Shown here: positions 7,682 through 16,946 of the stretch, in pieces
How positions within the stretch are numbered: position 1 is the stretch's first letter
How the letters are laid out: each line of letters starts with the position of its first letter
Assembly: GCA_004296955.1 (NCBI GenBank)
Contig: SCVB01000113.1
Location: 1 to 36,568 of the forward strand
Source: Brevundimonas sp.
Lineage (GTDB): Bacteria > Pseudomonadota > Alphaproteobacteria > Caulobacterales > Caulobacteraceae
Direction: 5' to 3'
DNA length: 36,568 nt
The notes under the pieces: generated by a model
What the model was told of the DNA's origin: nothing
What the model saw: the letters and a program-made list of their open reading frames with translations, nothing else
The model's database searches: none
Position numbers and translations under genes: made by a program

Positions 7682-8674
7682 CCTCGCCGCCGCCATCTCT
7701 CCCGCCAGCCGCACCGCGGCGATCAGGCTGTCGGCCCGGGCCACGCCCTTGCCGGCGATGTCGAAGCCGGTGCCGTGGTCGGGCGAGGTGCGAACGACCG
7801 GCAGGCCGAGGGTGGTGTTCACCCCGCCCCAGAAGTCCAGCGTCTTCACCGGGATCAACGCCTGGTCGTGGTACAGGCACAGCACCGCGTCATAGGTCGC
7901 GCGGGCCGCATCGTGGAACAGGGTGTCGGCCGGCCGCGGGTCGCTGATGGCGAATCCCTCGGCGCGCAGGGCGGCGGCGGCGGGGATCAGCACCTCGATC
8001 TCCTCCAGGCCGATGGCGCCGCCTTCGCCGGCGTGCGGGTTCAGGCCCGCCAGGGCCAGCCGGGGCGCAGCGATGCCGAAATCACGCTTCATCGCCTCAT
8101 GCACCACGCGCGCCGTTCGCATCACCCGTTCGGCCGTGACCAGTTCCGGAACCTCGGCCAGGGGGGCGTGGATCGTCACCAGACAGGCGCGCAGGTCCTT
8201 CGCCGTCAGCATCATCACCGGACCGCGCGTGCCCGCGAAGGGAACGTCGGCGGTCAGTTCAGCGATGAATTCCGTATGGCCCGGAAAGCGGAAGCCCGCG
8301 GCGTACAGCGGGGCCTTGGCGATGGGGGCGGTGACGACGCCGCTGGCCTCGCCCGACAGGGCCAGGTTGACCGCCTGCTCAATCCAGTCCGCCACAGCGC
8401 CGGCGTTGGCGGGTTCGGGTCGCCCGGGCGACACCGGGGCGGGAAGGGGGTTGTCGAGGACCGGGATGGCGCGACCGAAGACGGCGGCGGCGTCGGAGGC
8501 GGACAGCACGGTCTCGACCGGCTGACCCTGGGCCCGCATCAGGGCGGCGTCGCCTATGACCACGAAGGCCGGGCCTTCCGTCCGCAGGGCGGACCAGGCC
8601 CTGGCGATGATCTCCGGCCCCACGCCCGCCGGTTCGCCCATGGACAGGGCCAGCGGCGCGGGGCCGGCGGTCAT
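7673..8674 (-). CDS. pdxA: 4-hydroxythreonine-4-phosphate dehydrogenase
   Basis: 333 aa. It oxidises 4-phosphohydroxy-L-threonine with NAD in the DXP-dependent pyridoxal phosphate pathway. N-terminal MGEPAGVGPE is typical. The three metal-binding histidines are in FPGHTEFIA, LNPHAGEGG and YHDQALIPVK; the C-terminal VRTSPDHGTGFDIAGKG is the family signature. The ATG at 8674 shares one base with the surA stop (TAATG), which sets this start; the open frame runs further upstream only as a shadow of surA. The stop codon lies inside a heptad-repeat array. The surA-pdxA-rsmA order is the classic one. Confidence 0.96.
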   Translation of the reverse strand: MTAGPAPLALSMGEPAGVGPEIIARAWSALRTEGPAFVVIGDAALMRAQGQPVETVLSASDAAAVFGRAIPVLDNPLPAPVSPGRPEPANAGAVADWIEQAVNLALSGEASGVVTAPIAKAPLYAAGFRFPGHTEFIAELTADVPFAGTRGPVMMLTAKDLRACLVTIHAPLAEVPELVTAERVMRTARVVHEAMKRDFGIAAPRLALAGLNPHAGEGGAIGLEEIEVLIPAAAALRAEGFAISDPRPADTLFHDAARATYDAVLCLYHDQALIPVKTLDFWGGVNTTLGLPVVRTSPDHGTGFDIAGKGVARADSLIAAVRLAGEMAAARSG

Positions 8675-10011
8675 TACCGGTACTCGATAAGGGCGTCCTC
8701 GCGCAGGTCGCGCATATAGCGGCGGCCGAGGGTGGCGAGGTTCTGGCGGAACAGGGCGTTCTCGACTTCCTGCGGATTGGGCGCTTCGGTCCCGCCGACG
8801 CGGCGGCCACAGACGCCCAGCAGGTGGACGCCCAGCGGGGTGCGCACCGGCGTGCTGACCGAGCCGACCTCGGCCGAACGGGCGACTTGCTGGAATTGCG
8901 GCGCCAGGTTCTGCACGTCCGCTTCGCCCAGATCCGCGCCGAGCAGGCCCTGTTCCGAGGTCGCGCGGGCCAGCATGGTGTCGCACGTCAGCTGCGGCCG
9001 GAGGGCTTCGAGCCTCTGGGTCGCCGCCGCGACATCCGCCTCGGTGGCGGTTTCCGGCAGTTCGATCATCACCTGTTTGATCTGGACCAGGCTGGCCGAG
9101 GCGCCGTCCCGCTTGTCGCGCATATAGACGATATAGACCCCGCCATCGACGGGGATCGGCCGTGAGAGCTGGCCGACCTGGAGCTGGTCAAGCGCCTGCT
9201 GCAGGGCCGGCTGCATCGTGCCTTCGACAACCCAGCCGGCGTCGCCGCCGCGGGTGGCGGAGGGGGCGGCCGAGAACTGCTGCGCCACGGACTGGAAGGG
9301 CGCGCCCTGGACCATCTGCTGCACCAGCTGGTTGGCGCCGTTCAGCGCCGCCTGCTGGCCGCCCACACGGGCGGACTCGATGTAGATCTCGCCGATCAGA
9401 TACTGCTTCTTGGTGGCGGCTTCCGAAATCTGGCGCATGGCCGCGGCCACGGCGGCACGGCTGACGCGCGCCCGGCTCTGGAACCGTCCTCCGACCAGCT
9501 GCGACCAGCCGATCTGGGTCCGCACCTGCTCGCGCAGGGTGGCCGGACGGATGCCGCCCTGGGAGAGGAAGTCGATATAGGCCTGGGGCGAGGCGCCCAC
9601 TTCCTGGGCCATGGCCGTGATTTCTTCCTCAACCCGTTCGTCGCTGACGACCAGGTCCTCGTAGTTGGCGAGTTCCTGTACCTGCAGTCGCTCATCCACC
9701 AGGGCGTTGAGCGCCTGTTGCTGGATGGCGGGGATGTTTTCCGGCGTCGGCTGGACCTGGGTCATGGCGATCAGCAGCAGCATCCGCTGGCGCAGATCGA
9801 AGCCGGTGATGATGCTGTCATTCACCGTGGCCAGGATCCCGTCGGACAGTTGGAAGGCCGGCGCGGCCGGGGCCGCCGGCGGTGCGGATTCCGCAGCCGG
9901 GTTCAGGGTGCCGGCGGCCGCCGGCGAGGCCGGTGGCGCGGTCTGGGCCATGGCCGGACCGGCCAGGAGGGCGGCGATCGCCACGCCCGTCAAATAACGC
10001 TGCAAACCCAT
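8674..10011 (-). CDS. surA: Periplasmic peptidylprolyl isomerase / chaperone SurA-like
   Basis: 445 aa. The signal peptide is residues 1-22 (ends GPAMA), then an Ala/Pro-rich linker (about 23-52). The N-terminal chaperone domain (LSDGILATVNDSIITGFDLRQR) is typical of SurA. One parvulin-type rotamase domain follows (about 210-310: IGEIYI…, ARGGDAGWV, …GGVYIVYMRDKR). A second, degenerate C-terminal segment carries two cysteines (LTCDTML, LLGVCGRR). SurA escorts outer-membrane proteins such as LptD, which is encoded just upstream. ATG with AGGA close by (CAGGACTGAC). E. coli SurA has two parvulin domains; I clearly see one here. Confidence 0.9.
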   Translation of the reverse strand: MGLQRYLTGVAIAALLAGPAMAQTAPPASPAAAGTLNPAAESAPPAAPAAPAFQLSDGILATVNDSIITGFDLRQRMLLLIAMTQVQPTPENIPAIQQQALNALVDERLQVQELANYEDLVVSDERVEEEITAMAQEVGASPQAYIDFLSQGGIRPATLREQVRTQIGWSQLVGGRFQSRARVSRAAVAAAMRQISEAATKKQYLIGEIYIESARVGGQQAALNGANQLVQQMVQGAPFQSVAQQFSAAPSATRGGDAGWVVEGTMQPALQQALDQLQVGQLSRPIPVDGGVYIVYMRDKRDGASASLVQIKQVMIELPETATEADVAAATQRLEALRPQLTCDTMLARATSEQGLLGADLGEADVQNLAPQFQQVARSAEVGSVSTPVRTPLGVHLLGVCGRRVGGTEAPNPQEVENALFRQNLATLGRRYMRDLREDALIEYR

Positions 10012-10110
10012 GTCAGTCCTGGTTCCTCAAGCGGCGCTGGTCCGGGATTTGTCCCGGTTTTGCGGACCGCGCACCCCCGGGCCGCGCGGCCTTCAGCGCC
10101 CGTCGCTGCG

Positions 10111-12534
10111 TCAATACCCTGTACCGCCGAAAGTGGCGAGGTTTAGGCGCACATAGACGCCTTCCGACGGCCCGGTCGGGCGGACCCGGGTGTTATCGCG
10201 CCGATAGCCTATCTCGAACCGGAAGCAGTCGTCGTCGAACAGAAGCCCGACCTCGGAACGGGTGATGATGTCCCGCTCAAGGTCGGCGATGCCCGAGGCC
10301 GCCACGCCCCAGTTGCCGTAGATGAACTGCTGGCCCGAAAGCTGGACGAATTCGTAGTTGCGGTTGAGCGGTCCGGCCAGGGGGTTTGAGCGGTCGACGA
10401 TATAGCTGACCGTGGCCAGGTTGCGTCGGCCCCAGCGGCCGTCGACCGCGGCCTCGGCCCTCCGGATCTCGCCGGCGGCGTCGATGGTGGCGTGGCCCCA
10501 GCCGCGGATCCGGTCCGAGGGCGAGAAACTGCCCTGGACGACCCAGTCCGAGGACTGCGAGGCCAGGCCCGACGGATCATACAGCTGGGTCGGCGCGTCC
10601 GGGATCGGCGTCAGGAAGGCCGGCTCCTCGTCGGCGCGATAGCTGCGGCCGATGAACAGACTGGCCTGCCGGCCTTCGTTCCAGCGCAGGGTCGCACGGC
10701 CGCCGACGGTCAGGCGCGGTCCGCCCTCATGCAGGTCATAGCCGGGGAAGCGGTCGATCCGGAACAGCGAGCTTTCGTCCAGCTCCAGCGTCTGGCTGTC
10801 CTCGATCGGAATGCGCGGATCGAGGTCCGAGGCGGTCGAGGCCGACAGTTGCGCCATCGGCTCCAGGATCAGGTCGGCTCCGGGGCCGACGCGGCGGAAC
10901 AGGGGATAGCTGATATCCAGCCCCGCCGTGGCGCGCCCGCGCGAGATCGCCTCTTCCTCCAGCCCCAGCATCGGCGGCAGGTCGCCCACCGAATAGAAGT
11001 CGGCGCGGACGTCGACGAAGGGCTCCCAGCGCACCCCGAGAGGTGAGATCATCGTCCGCCGCCATTCGGCCTGGCCCGAGACGCGACGGCTGTCGACGCC
11101 CGGCAGGCCCAGGGTCGATCCCGTGGGAATGATCTCGGGACGAAGCACCGGGCCGCCGACATAGTCGTCTCGGAAGAGGGAGACGGCCGAGCCGCGCAGG
11201 CGCAGGCGACCGCCGAGCACCGGCCCCGCCGGCTCCCAGCGCGCCTCGATGAGCGGGGCGACAACGGGCAGGGCGCCGTCGGCCTCGAACTCGTTCAGCG
11301 CCGGGGTGACCGGGTCGAACCGCGTCACCCGCAGGCTCTGCAGGGCGAAGGCGGCGACCGAGACATAGGACCGGGCGGTCTGCCGCTCGGCGTACAACTG
11401 GGTGATCAGCCGGCGCTGGTCGCCATAGTAGAGGCCGTTGTCCTGATAGGGATCGCGGACGTCATAGCGGTCGAACAGCGTCTTGTCCGAAACGCGCTCC
11501 GCCGTGAACCCCCAGCGCCAGGGGCCGTCCGGGTCGAATCGTCCATGGCCGAGGAAATAGCTGCGACTGGTGCGATCGCCGTATTTGACGTTGCTTTCAG
11601 CGTCGCCGTCGCCGTCGAGGTCAAAGTCGCCGAAGCTGCGCTCATAGGTGTAGCCGCCCCGGGCGACGATCATTCCGTCGGCGAATCGGCGGCGCCATTG
11701 CAGGTTCAGCAGCGGGGCGACGTCGGTGTTGAACTGGGGACTGATCAACCAGTCTTCCGACGGGGAAACCACCCGCAGATACGGAACCTCGAGGCTGAGG
11801 CCGCGGCCCTCGTCATAGCTGGGGATCGGCACCAGGAAACCCGAGGCCCGGTCGACCGTGGGGTCCGGGTGGGCGAAGAAGGGCAGGTAGAAGACCGGTA
11901 CGCCGCCGAGGCGGAAAACGGCGTTGCGATACAGGATCGCCCGCAGCTCCTCGTCCTGGACCACCTTCTCCGCCTGGATGGAAAGGCTGGGCTCCTTGGG
12001 ATTGCCCTCGGCGTCGCAGATCGGGCACGGCGTGAAGATGGCGTAGTTCAGCTCGTTGACGTTCTCGCTCCGGCGCACGGCGGTCGCGGCCATCAGGCTG
12101 GCGCCGTTGCGGAAACGGGTGGCGAAATCGACCGCCGCGCCCGCGGTCAGGTCCGGGTCGACCTCGAGGTGGCTGGCGAAGACGACATTGCCGTCGGGGT
12201 CCGTGAACTCGACCTGCCGGTCCGCCGTCGCCACGCCCAGGCCCAGGTCATAGCTGACCGCGCCGGCCCTCAGGGTCGCGCCGCGGAAGCGGGCCAGGAC
12301 GCGGTCGGCCCCCGCGCCTTCAGCGGTGATGACGTCCCCGGTCCGGGCCGCCGAGTCGGCCTCGATATAGACGGCGCCGGGCTCCAGCCCGTCGGACCCC
12401 TGGGTGGCCTGCGCCGCCGGCGCCTGCTGCGCGTGGGCCGTCCCCGCCAGCGACGCCAGCGCGACAGCGGCCGCGCCGGCCAGAAGCCGGTAGCGCAAGG
12501 CTGCCAATTCGGGCGCGCGGCGGACACGCAGCAT
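10111..12534 (-). CDS. lptD: LPS-assembly protein LptD
   Basis: About 807 aa outer-membrane translocon that inserts lipopolysaccharide at the cell surface. Signal peptide residues 1-35 (ends GTAHA). Then an OstA/LptA-like periplasmic part (AVYIEADSAARTGDVITAEG…), the conserved entry segment YAIFTPCPIC…, VFYLPFFAHPDPTVDRASGFLVP, and a long beta-barrel ending in an aromatic residue (GGTGY). Cysteines are C170 and C173 (a CPIC pair) and a single C770 near the end, whereas E. coli uses four in two disulfides. I chose ATG 12534; an in-frame GTG at 12546 adds four residues, and neither has a strong Shine-Dalgarno. It lies between lptG and surA. Confidence 0.93.
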   Translation of the reverse strand: MLRVRRAPELAALRYRLLAGAAAVALASLAGTAHAQQAPAAQATQGSDGLEPGAVYIEADSAARTGDVITAEGAGADRVLARFRGATLRAGAVSYDLGLGVATADRQVEFTDPDGNVVFASHLEVDPDLTAGAAVDFATRFRNGASLMAATAVRRSENVNELNYAIFTPCPICDAEGNPKEPSLSIQAEKVVQDEELRAILYRNAVFRLGGVPVFYLPFFAHPDPTVDRASGFLVPIPSYDEGRGLSLEVPYLRVVSPSEDWLISPQFNTDVAPLLNLQWRRRFADGMIVARGGYTYERSFGDFDLDGDGDAESNVKYGDRTSRSYFLGHGRFDPDGPWRWGFTAERVSDKTLFDRYDVRDPYQDNGLYYGDQRRLITQLYAERQTARSYVSVAAFALQSLRVTRFDPVTPALNEFEADGALPVVAPLIEARWEPAGPVLGGRLRLRGSAVSLFRDDYVGGPVLRPEIIPTGSTLGLPGVDSRRVSGQAEWRRTMISPLGVRWEPFVDVRADFYSVGDLPPMLGLEEEAISRGRATAGLDISYPLFRRVGPGADLILEPMAQLSASTASDLDPRIPIEDSQTLELDESSLFRIDRFPGYDLHEGGPRLTVGGRATLRWNEGRQASLFIGRSYRADEEPAFLTPIPDAPTQLYDPSGLASQSSDWVVQGSFSPSDRIRGWGHATIDAAGEIRRAEAAVDGRWGRRNLATVSYIVDRSNPLAGPLNRNYEFVQLSGQQFIYGNWGVAASGIADLERDIITRSEVGLLFDDDCFRFEIGYRRDNTRVRPTGPSEGVYVRLNLATFGGTGY

Positions 12535-12591
12535 GCGGGAAATCACTCTGGAGGACGTTGGCTTCGACGAAGCCGGGGTGGGCCGGATCGC

Positions 12592-13722
12592 TTAGCCGTC
12601 TTCGGTATAGAACAGCAAGGTGAAGGCGGCGAGCGCTGTCAGCAAGGGCGGCAGCCAGGCCGCCAGCCATGGCGGGATCACCTCGGCCGAGCCGAAGGCC
12701 GAGGCGGCCTGGTTGACGAAGAAGAAGCCGAAGCCCAGCACCACCGCCGCCGCGCTCATCCGGGCCAGATCGCCCAGCCGCATCAGCCTCAGCGAGAAGG
12801 CCGCGGCGAGGATCGACATGGCGGCGAACATCAACGGCGTCGCCAGCAGTTGCTGCAGCCTGAGACGGTAGGCCGTCGAGGAGAAGCCCGCCGCCTCGAC
12901 GCGATGGATCTGGGCCGGCAGCGACCAGAAGGAGGTCGCCTGCGGTCGCGCGAACCGCTCGAACGCCTCCTTGTCGGCGAGGCTCGAAGGCAGGTCCAGC
13001 GTCGCATAGCGCACGGCGCGCTGGCCGATCTCGGCCCCGACCGCATCGACCAGCCGCCAGCTGCCGTTCGACAGGGAGGCGGACTCGGCGTCGATCCGTT
13101 CGGAGAAGGTCCGCATGCCCTCGGCGTCGTTGGTGTAGATGAAGAAGGTCACGTCCAGCAGCCGCGCATTGGCCGGGTCCTGGCGCTCGGCGCGCACGAC
13201 CATCTGGCGGGTGTCGTCGCCCTCGCGAATCCAGACCGCCCGGCCGACGTCGGCGCCGGCCGCCGATCCCGACAGCCGCGCCCGCTCGCGCTGGAACAGG
13301 CCGTCAGCCGAGGCCGCCAGCGGACCCAGGGCGGTCACGGTGAGCACGCCGAACACCAGGGCCGCGCCGGCCGCGGGCAGCACGAATCGCCAGGCCGAGA
13401 CGCCAGCGGCCCGCATCGCGATCAGCTCGCTGCGCCGGTTGAGGCCCACGAAGGCCGCCAGGGTGCCGAACAGGAAGACGAAGGGCAGCAGCTGGATGAT
13501 CACCTGCGGCGACTTCAGCAGCATCAGGCCGAGTATGCGCGCGCCCGACAGGTCGACGTCGGAGCCCACGCCGCGCGACACCTCCACGAAGTCGATCAGC
13601 ATGATCAGGGCGGCGATCACGCCAAGGGCGATCCCGAGCGAGCGGGCCTGCTGCACCAGCACATAGCGTTCGATCCGGCCCAGCCTCAGCCACGGCACGG
13701 GCAGGGAGGTGCGGCGGCTCAT
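12592..13722 (-). CDS. lptG: LPS export ABC transporter permease LptG
   Basis: 376 aa inner-membrane subunit of the LptB2FG transporter that extracts LPS. Three N-terminal helices (about residues 26-125, with the LIDFVEVSRG loop and NRRSELIAMRAAGVS coupling segment), a periplasmic jellyroll domain (about 140-270) and three C-terminal helices (LLATPLMFAAMSILAAAFSLRL onward). It overlaps the lptF stop by 4 nt (ATGA), so stoichiometric synthesis is expected. Followed by lptD after about 57 nt. Confidence 0.95.
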   Translation of the reverse strand: MSRRTSLPVPWLRLGRIERYVLVQQARSLGIALGVIAALIMLIDFVEVSRGVGSDVDLSGARILGLMLLKSPQVIIQLLPFVFLFGTLAAFVGLNRRSELIAMRAAGVSAWRFVLPAAGAALVFGVLTVTALGPLAASADGLFQRERARLSGSAAGADVGRAVWIREGDDTRQMVVRAERQDPANARLLDVTFFIYTNDAEGMRTFSERIDAESASLSNGSWRLVDAVGAEIGQRAVRYATLDLPSSLADKEAFERFARPQATSFWSLPAQIHRVEAAGFSSTAYRLRLQQLLATPLMFAAMSILAAAFSLRLMRLGDLARMSAAAVVLGFGFFFVNQAASAFGSAEVIPPWLAAWLPPLLTALAAFTLLFYTEDG

Positions 13723-14852
13723 GCGAACCTCGCCTTCAGCCGATCGAGGGCCGGCCAGGCGCGCCGCCGGCGCGGCTTCAGCGCCCGGAACAACAGTCTC
13801 AGGGCGATCGCGGTCGCGACGATGGGGAGCAGATACTGGAAGATGTTCAGCCAGCCGTTCCAGGCGCTGGCCGAGACCACGCCATAGCCGGCGATGCGCA
13901 CGATCAGGAAGACGCCCGCGGCCTTGGCGGTTCTGAGGCCGTAGCCGGTGCGGCTGAACTGTCCGCCCATGATGGCCGCCAGCGCCATGGCCATGGCCAT
14001 CAGGGCGTACAGCGGGGCCGACAGCCGCGAATGGCCCTCGGCCCTCAGCTCGCCCGCCGATCCGACCCGCTCAAGGTCCTGTGGCGAGGGATTGAACAGC
14101 TGGGTCAGATAGAGGTCGGACGGCTTGTACCGCACCCGTTCGGTGACCTCGGTATACTGCGCCAGCGGCACGTCCTGGCGGCCGAAGGACAGGTATTCCA
14201 GCACGCCCCGCGACGAATACCGCTGCCACGACCCGTTCAGCAGCGTCAGATAGGGCTGGCCGTCGATGCGGCTGAAGCGCGCCTCGGCGGCGTCCCAGGT
14301 GGTGACCTTGTCGCCGTCCTCAAGGTAGACGAACAGGTTCTTCAGCAGGCCGTTCTGCTCGATCTGCTGGACATAGACGGTCAGGCCCTTCGGGCCCTGC
14401 ACGAACTCGCCCTCCTCGACCAGCAGGGCCGCCAGGTCGGTTCGGACGGCGAAGGCCTCGGCCCGGGCCTGCCGCTGCGCCCAGGGCTGGCCGACGGTCG
14501 TGACCGCCAGGGTCAGCAGGGCGGCGATGACGGCGATTCTCACGGCGGGGCGAATCGCCGCCCAGCGGGTGACGCCCGAGGCGAACACCGCCGTCAGCTC
14601 CTGTTCCCGCTGCAGCCGGGTCAGGGCGATCAGGGCCCCGACGAACAGGCCGATCGGGATGATGACCGCCAGCAATTGCGGCACGGCGAGCAGGGTCAGC
14701 TTGACCATAACCCAGACGCTCTGGCCCCGTTCGACGATGACTTCCAGCTGATCGAGGCTTTGGCTCAGAATGCCGATTCCGGCCAGCGCGGCGCACGCGC
14801 CCACGACGGGACGGGCGATCTGCCGGAAAAGATAGCCTTGAATCAGGGTCAT
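13719..14852 (-). CDS. lptF: LPS export ABC transporter permease LptF
   Basis: 377 aa partner of LptG. Begins MTLIQGYLFRQIARPV, typical of LptF, with six predicted helices split 3+3 around a periplasmic domain. The cytoplasmic coupling segment LTRLQREQELTAVFASGV is clear. The start is placed at ATG 14852 from family alignment; the frame remains open to a GTG at 14909 but that extension (MCIRCSPAS…) is not family-like. No strong Shine-Dalgarno upstream of ATG. First gene of the minus-strand lptFGD-surA-pdxA-rsmA run, divergent from pepA across a 134-bp gap. Confidence 0.93.
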   Translation of the reverse strand: MTLIQGYLFRQIARPVVGACAALAGIGILSQSLDQLEVIVERGQSVWVMVKLTLLAVPQLLAVIIPIGLFVGALIALTRLQREQELTAVFASGVTRWAAIRPAVRIAVIAALLTLAVTTVGQPWAQRQARAEAFAVRTDLAALLVEEGEFVQGPKGLTVYVQQIEQNGLLKNLFVYLEDGDKVTTWDAAEARFSRIDGQPYLTLLNGSWQRYSSRGVLEYLSFGRQDVPLAQYTEVTERVRYKPSDLYLTQLFNPSPQDLERVGSAGELRAEGHSRLSAPLYALMAMAMALAAIMGGQFSRTGYGLRTAKAAGVFLIVRIAGYGVVSASAWNGWLNIFQYLLPIVATAIALRLLFRALKPRRRRAWPALDRLKARFA

Positions 14853-14955
14853 ATCAGGGGAGAAATCACCCGTTGCGGGCGGCGACGCGGGGGAGCATCT
14901 AATACACACCCGAATGCGCCGGTGAAACCGCGTGCGCTCATCCCATCGACACAGT

Positions 14956-14975
14956 GCCGGGGCGTATCGCCCGGC
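14956..14975 (+). promoter_or_regulatory. Hairpin directly upstream of the pepA ribosome-binding site
   Basis: GCCGGGGCG-TAT-CGCCCGGC, a GC-rich stem with one bulged G. It ends one base before the GGGAG Shine-Dalgarno (14976-14980) of pepA, so it may influence initiation or be the end of an upstream element. Structure seen; role not known. Confidence 0.35.
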
Positions 14976-14986
14976 GGGAGTAGTAA

Positions 14987-16462
14987 ATGAAGATCGAGTT
15001 CGTCGCGTCCGCGGACGCCGCCGAGGTGCTGGCTGTTCTGGTGCATGAAGGTCGGGTGCTTTCCGGCATGGGTCCCCGGCTAGACTCGGCGACGTCCGGC
15101 GCCCTGACGAAGGCGATGAGCGTCAGCCGCTTCACCGGCGCCTCGAACAGCACCCTGACCGTCGCCGCCCCCGCCGGCGTCGACGCCGCGGTCGTCCTGC
15201 TCAGCGGAGCCGGCGAGGCCGCCAAATTCGACGATCTCGCGCTCGAAGCCGCCGCGGGCGCCGCCTATCACGCCGTCAAGCTGTCGGGCGCGACCGCCCT
15301 GACGCTCGACGCCGGCCACCTGACCGCCGACCAGGCCGCGCGCGCCGCCTTCGCCGCCCGCCTGGCCGCCTACCGCTTCCTCAAATACCGTACCAAGCTG
15401 AAGCCCGAGAAGACGCCGTCGATCGAGACGATCCGCGTGGTCGCCGCCGATCCCAAGGCGGCCAGGGCCGCCTATGAGTCCCATGCCGCCGTGGCCTCGG
15501 CGGTCGAGTTCGCCCGCGACCTCGTCGCCGAACCGGCCAACATCCTCTACCCGGAAGAATATGCGAAGCGCGTGAAGGCCCTTGAGAAGCTGGGCCTCGA
15601 GGTCGAGGTTCTCGGCGAGAAAGAGCTCGAGAAGCTCGGCTTCCGCACCCTGCTGGCCGTCGGTCAGGGCAGCGTGCGCGAGAGCCAGGTGGTCATCATG
15701 AAGTGGAACGGCGGCAAGAAGGGCGACCAGCCCATCGCCTTCGTCGGCAAGGGCGTGACTTTCGACACTGGCGGCATCTCGATCAAGCCGGCGGACGGCA
15801 TGGAAGAGATGAAGTGGGACATGGGCGGTTCGGCCGCTGTCGTCGGCCTCATGCACGCGCTGGCCGGCCGCAAGGCGAAGGTCAATGCGATCGGCGTCAT
15901 CGGCCTGGTCGAGAACATGCCGGACGGCGCCGCCCAGCGTCCGGGCGACGTGGTCATGTCGCTGTCGGGCCAGTCGGTTGAAATCCTGAACACCGACGCC
16001 GAGGGCCGCCTCGTCCTGGCCGACTGCCTCTGGTACACCCAGGAGCGGTTCAAGCCGAAATTCATGCTCGACCTGGCCACCCTGACCGGCGCCATGATCG
16101 TGGCCCTGGGGCTGGAGTACGCCGGAGTCTTCTCCAACTCCGACGAACTGGCGAACAACTTCCTCGCGGCCGGTCCCAAGGTCGGCGAGAACGCCTGGCG
16201 GATGCCGATCCCGGCCTTCTACGAACGCCACATCGACACCCCGATCGCCGATGTGAAGAACACCGGCAACGGCCGCGCCGGCGGCTCGATCACCGCCGCC
16301 CTGTTCCTGCAGCGCTTCACCAACGGCGTGCCCTGGGCCCACATCGACATCGCCCCGACCGCCTGGGTCAAGGACAGCCGCAACCCGACCGTTCCGGACG
16401 GCGCCGTCGGCTGGGGCGTGCGCACGCTCGACCGGATGGTGGCGGACAGCTACGAGTCCTAA
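14987..16462 (+). CDS. pepA: Leucyl aminopeptidase (M17, cytosol aminopeptidase)
   Basis: 491 aa. The N-terminal macro-like domain is about residues 1-160; the C-terminal M17 catalytic domain contains GKGVTFDTGGISIKP (metal-binding Lys and Asp) and the family signature NTDAEGRL at residues 335-342, followed by a GRAGGSITAALFL segment. It removes N-terminal residues from peptides using two metal ions, as a cytoplasmic hexamer; some PepA proteins also bind DNA. ATG 14987 with GGGAG 6 nt upstream. It is followed by holC after 22 nt, the usual proteobacterial pair. Confidence 0.97.
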   Translation: MKIEFVASADAAEVLAVLVHEGRVLSGMGPRLDSATSGALTKAMSVSRFTGASNSTLTVAAPAGVDAAVVLLSGAGEAAKFDDLALEAAAGAAYHAVKLSGATALTLDAGHLTADQAARAAFAARLAAYRFLKYRTKLKPEKTPSIETIRVVAADPKAARAAYESHAAVASAVEFARDLVAEPANILYPEEYAKRVKALEKLGLEVEVLGEKELEKLGFRTLLAVGQGSVRESQVVIMKWNGGKKGDQPIAFVGKGVTFDTGGISIKPADGMEEMKWDMGGSAAVVGLMHALAGRKAKVNAIGVIGLVENMPDGAAQRPGDVVMSLSGQSVEILNTDAEGRLVLADCLWYTQERFKPKFMLDLATLTGAMIVALGLEYAGVFSNSDELANNFLAAGPKVGENAWRMPIPAFYERHIDTPIADVKNTGNGRAGGSITAALFLQRFTNGVPWAHIDIAPTAWVKDSRNPTVPDGAVGWGVRTLDRMVADSYES

Positions 16463-16484
16463 GTCTCTGAAAAGGTAGAGCCGG

Positions 16485-16946
16485 GTGTCTGACGCCAAGC
16501 CGGAAATCTGGTTCTACCACCTCGAGCGGTCGACCCTCGATCAGGTCCTGCCCGGGCTGATGGAGAAGACGCGCGAGCGTGGCTGGCGGGCGCTGATCCG
16601 CGCCGCCGACCGCCGTCTGCTCGACGATATCGACGAGCGGCTGTGGACGTATCGCGACGACAGCTTCCTCGCCCACGGCATGGCGTCGGCGCCCGGGGCC
16701 GACCGCCAGCCCATACTGCTGACCGAATCGCCTGAGAACCTGAACGGCGCTCAGGCGCTGTTCATCGTGGACGGCTCAGAGCTGGGCGATACGAGAGGTT
16801 TCGACCGATGCTTCATCATCTTCGACGGACGGGACGAGGCGGCGTTGTCGGGGGCGCGTGTCCGGTGGAAGACGTTGAAGGATCAGGGCGCCGCCCTGGC
16901 CTACTGGAAGCAGTCTCCGGAAGGGCGCTGGGAAAAGGCGGCCTGA
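16485..16946 (+). CDS. holC: DNA polymerase III subunit chi
   Basis: 153 aa. Family features: EIWFYHLERSTLDQVLPGLMEKTRERGWRALI at the N-terminus, then LDDIDERLWTYRDDSFLAHG and the QPILLTE segment. Chi links the clamp-loader complex to single-stranded DNA-binding protein. GTG start at 16485 with AAAGG upstream. Directly after pepA, as expected. The 3' end overlaps the coding frame of the first CTTCP lipoprotein. Confidence 0.94.
   Translation: MSDAKPEIWFYHLERSTLDQVLPGLMEKTRERGWRALIRAADRRLLDDIDERLWTYRDDSFLAHGMASAPGADRQPILLTESPENLNGAQALFIVDGSELGDTRGFDRCFIIFDGRDEAALSGARVRWKTLKDQGAALAYWKQSPEGRWEKAA

Noticed and set aside
11545-13887. 780-codon + strand open frame over lptD and lptG
   Set aside because: Antisense shadow of strongly supported genes; low-complexity composition.
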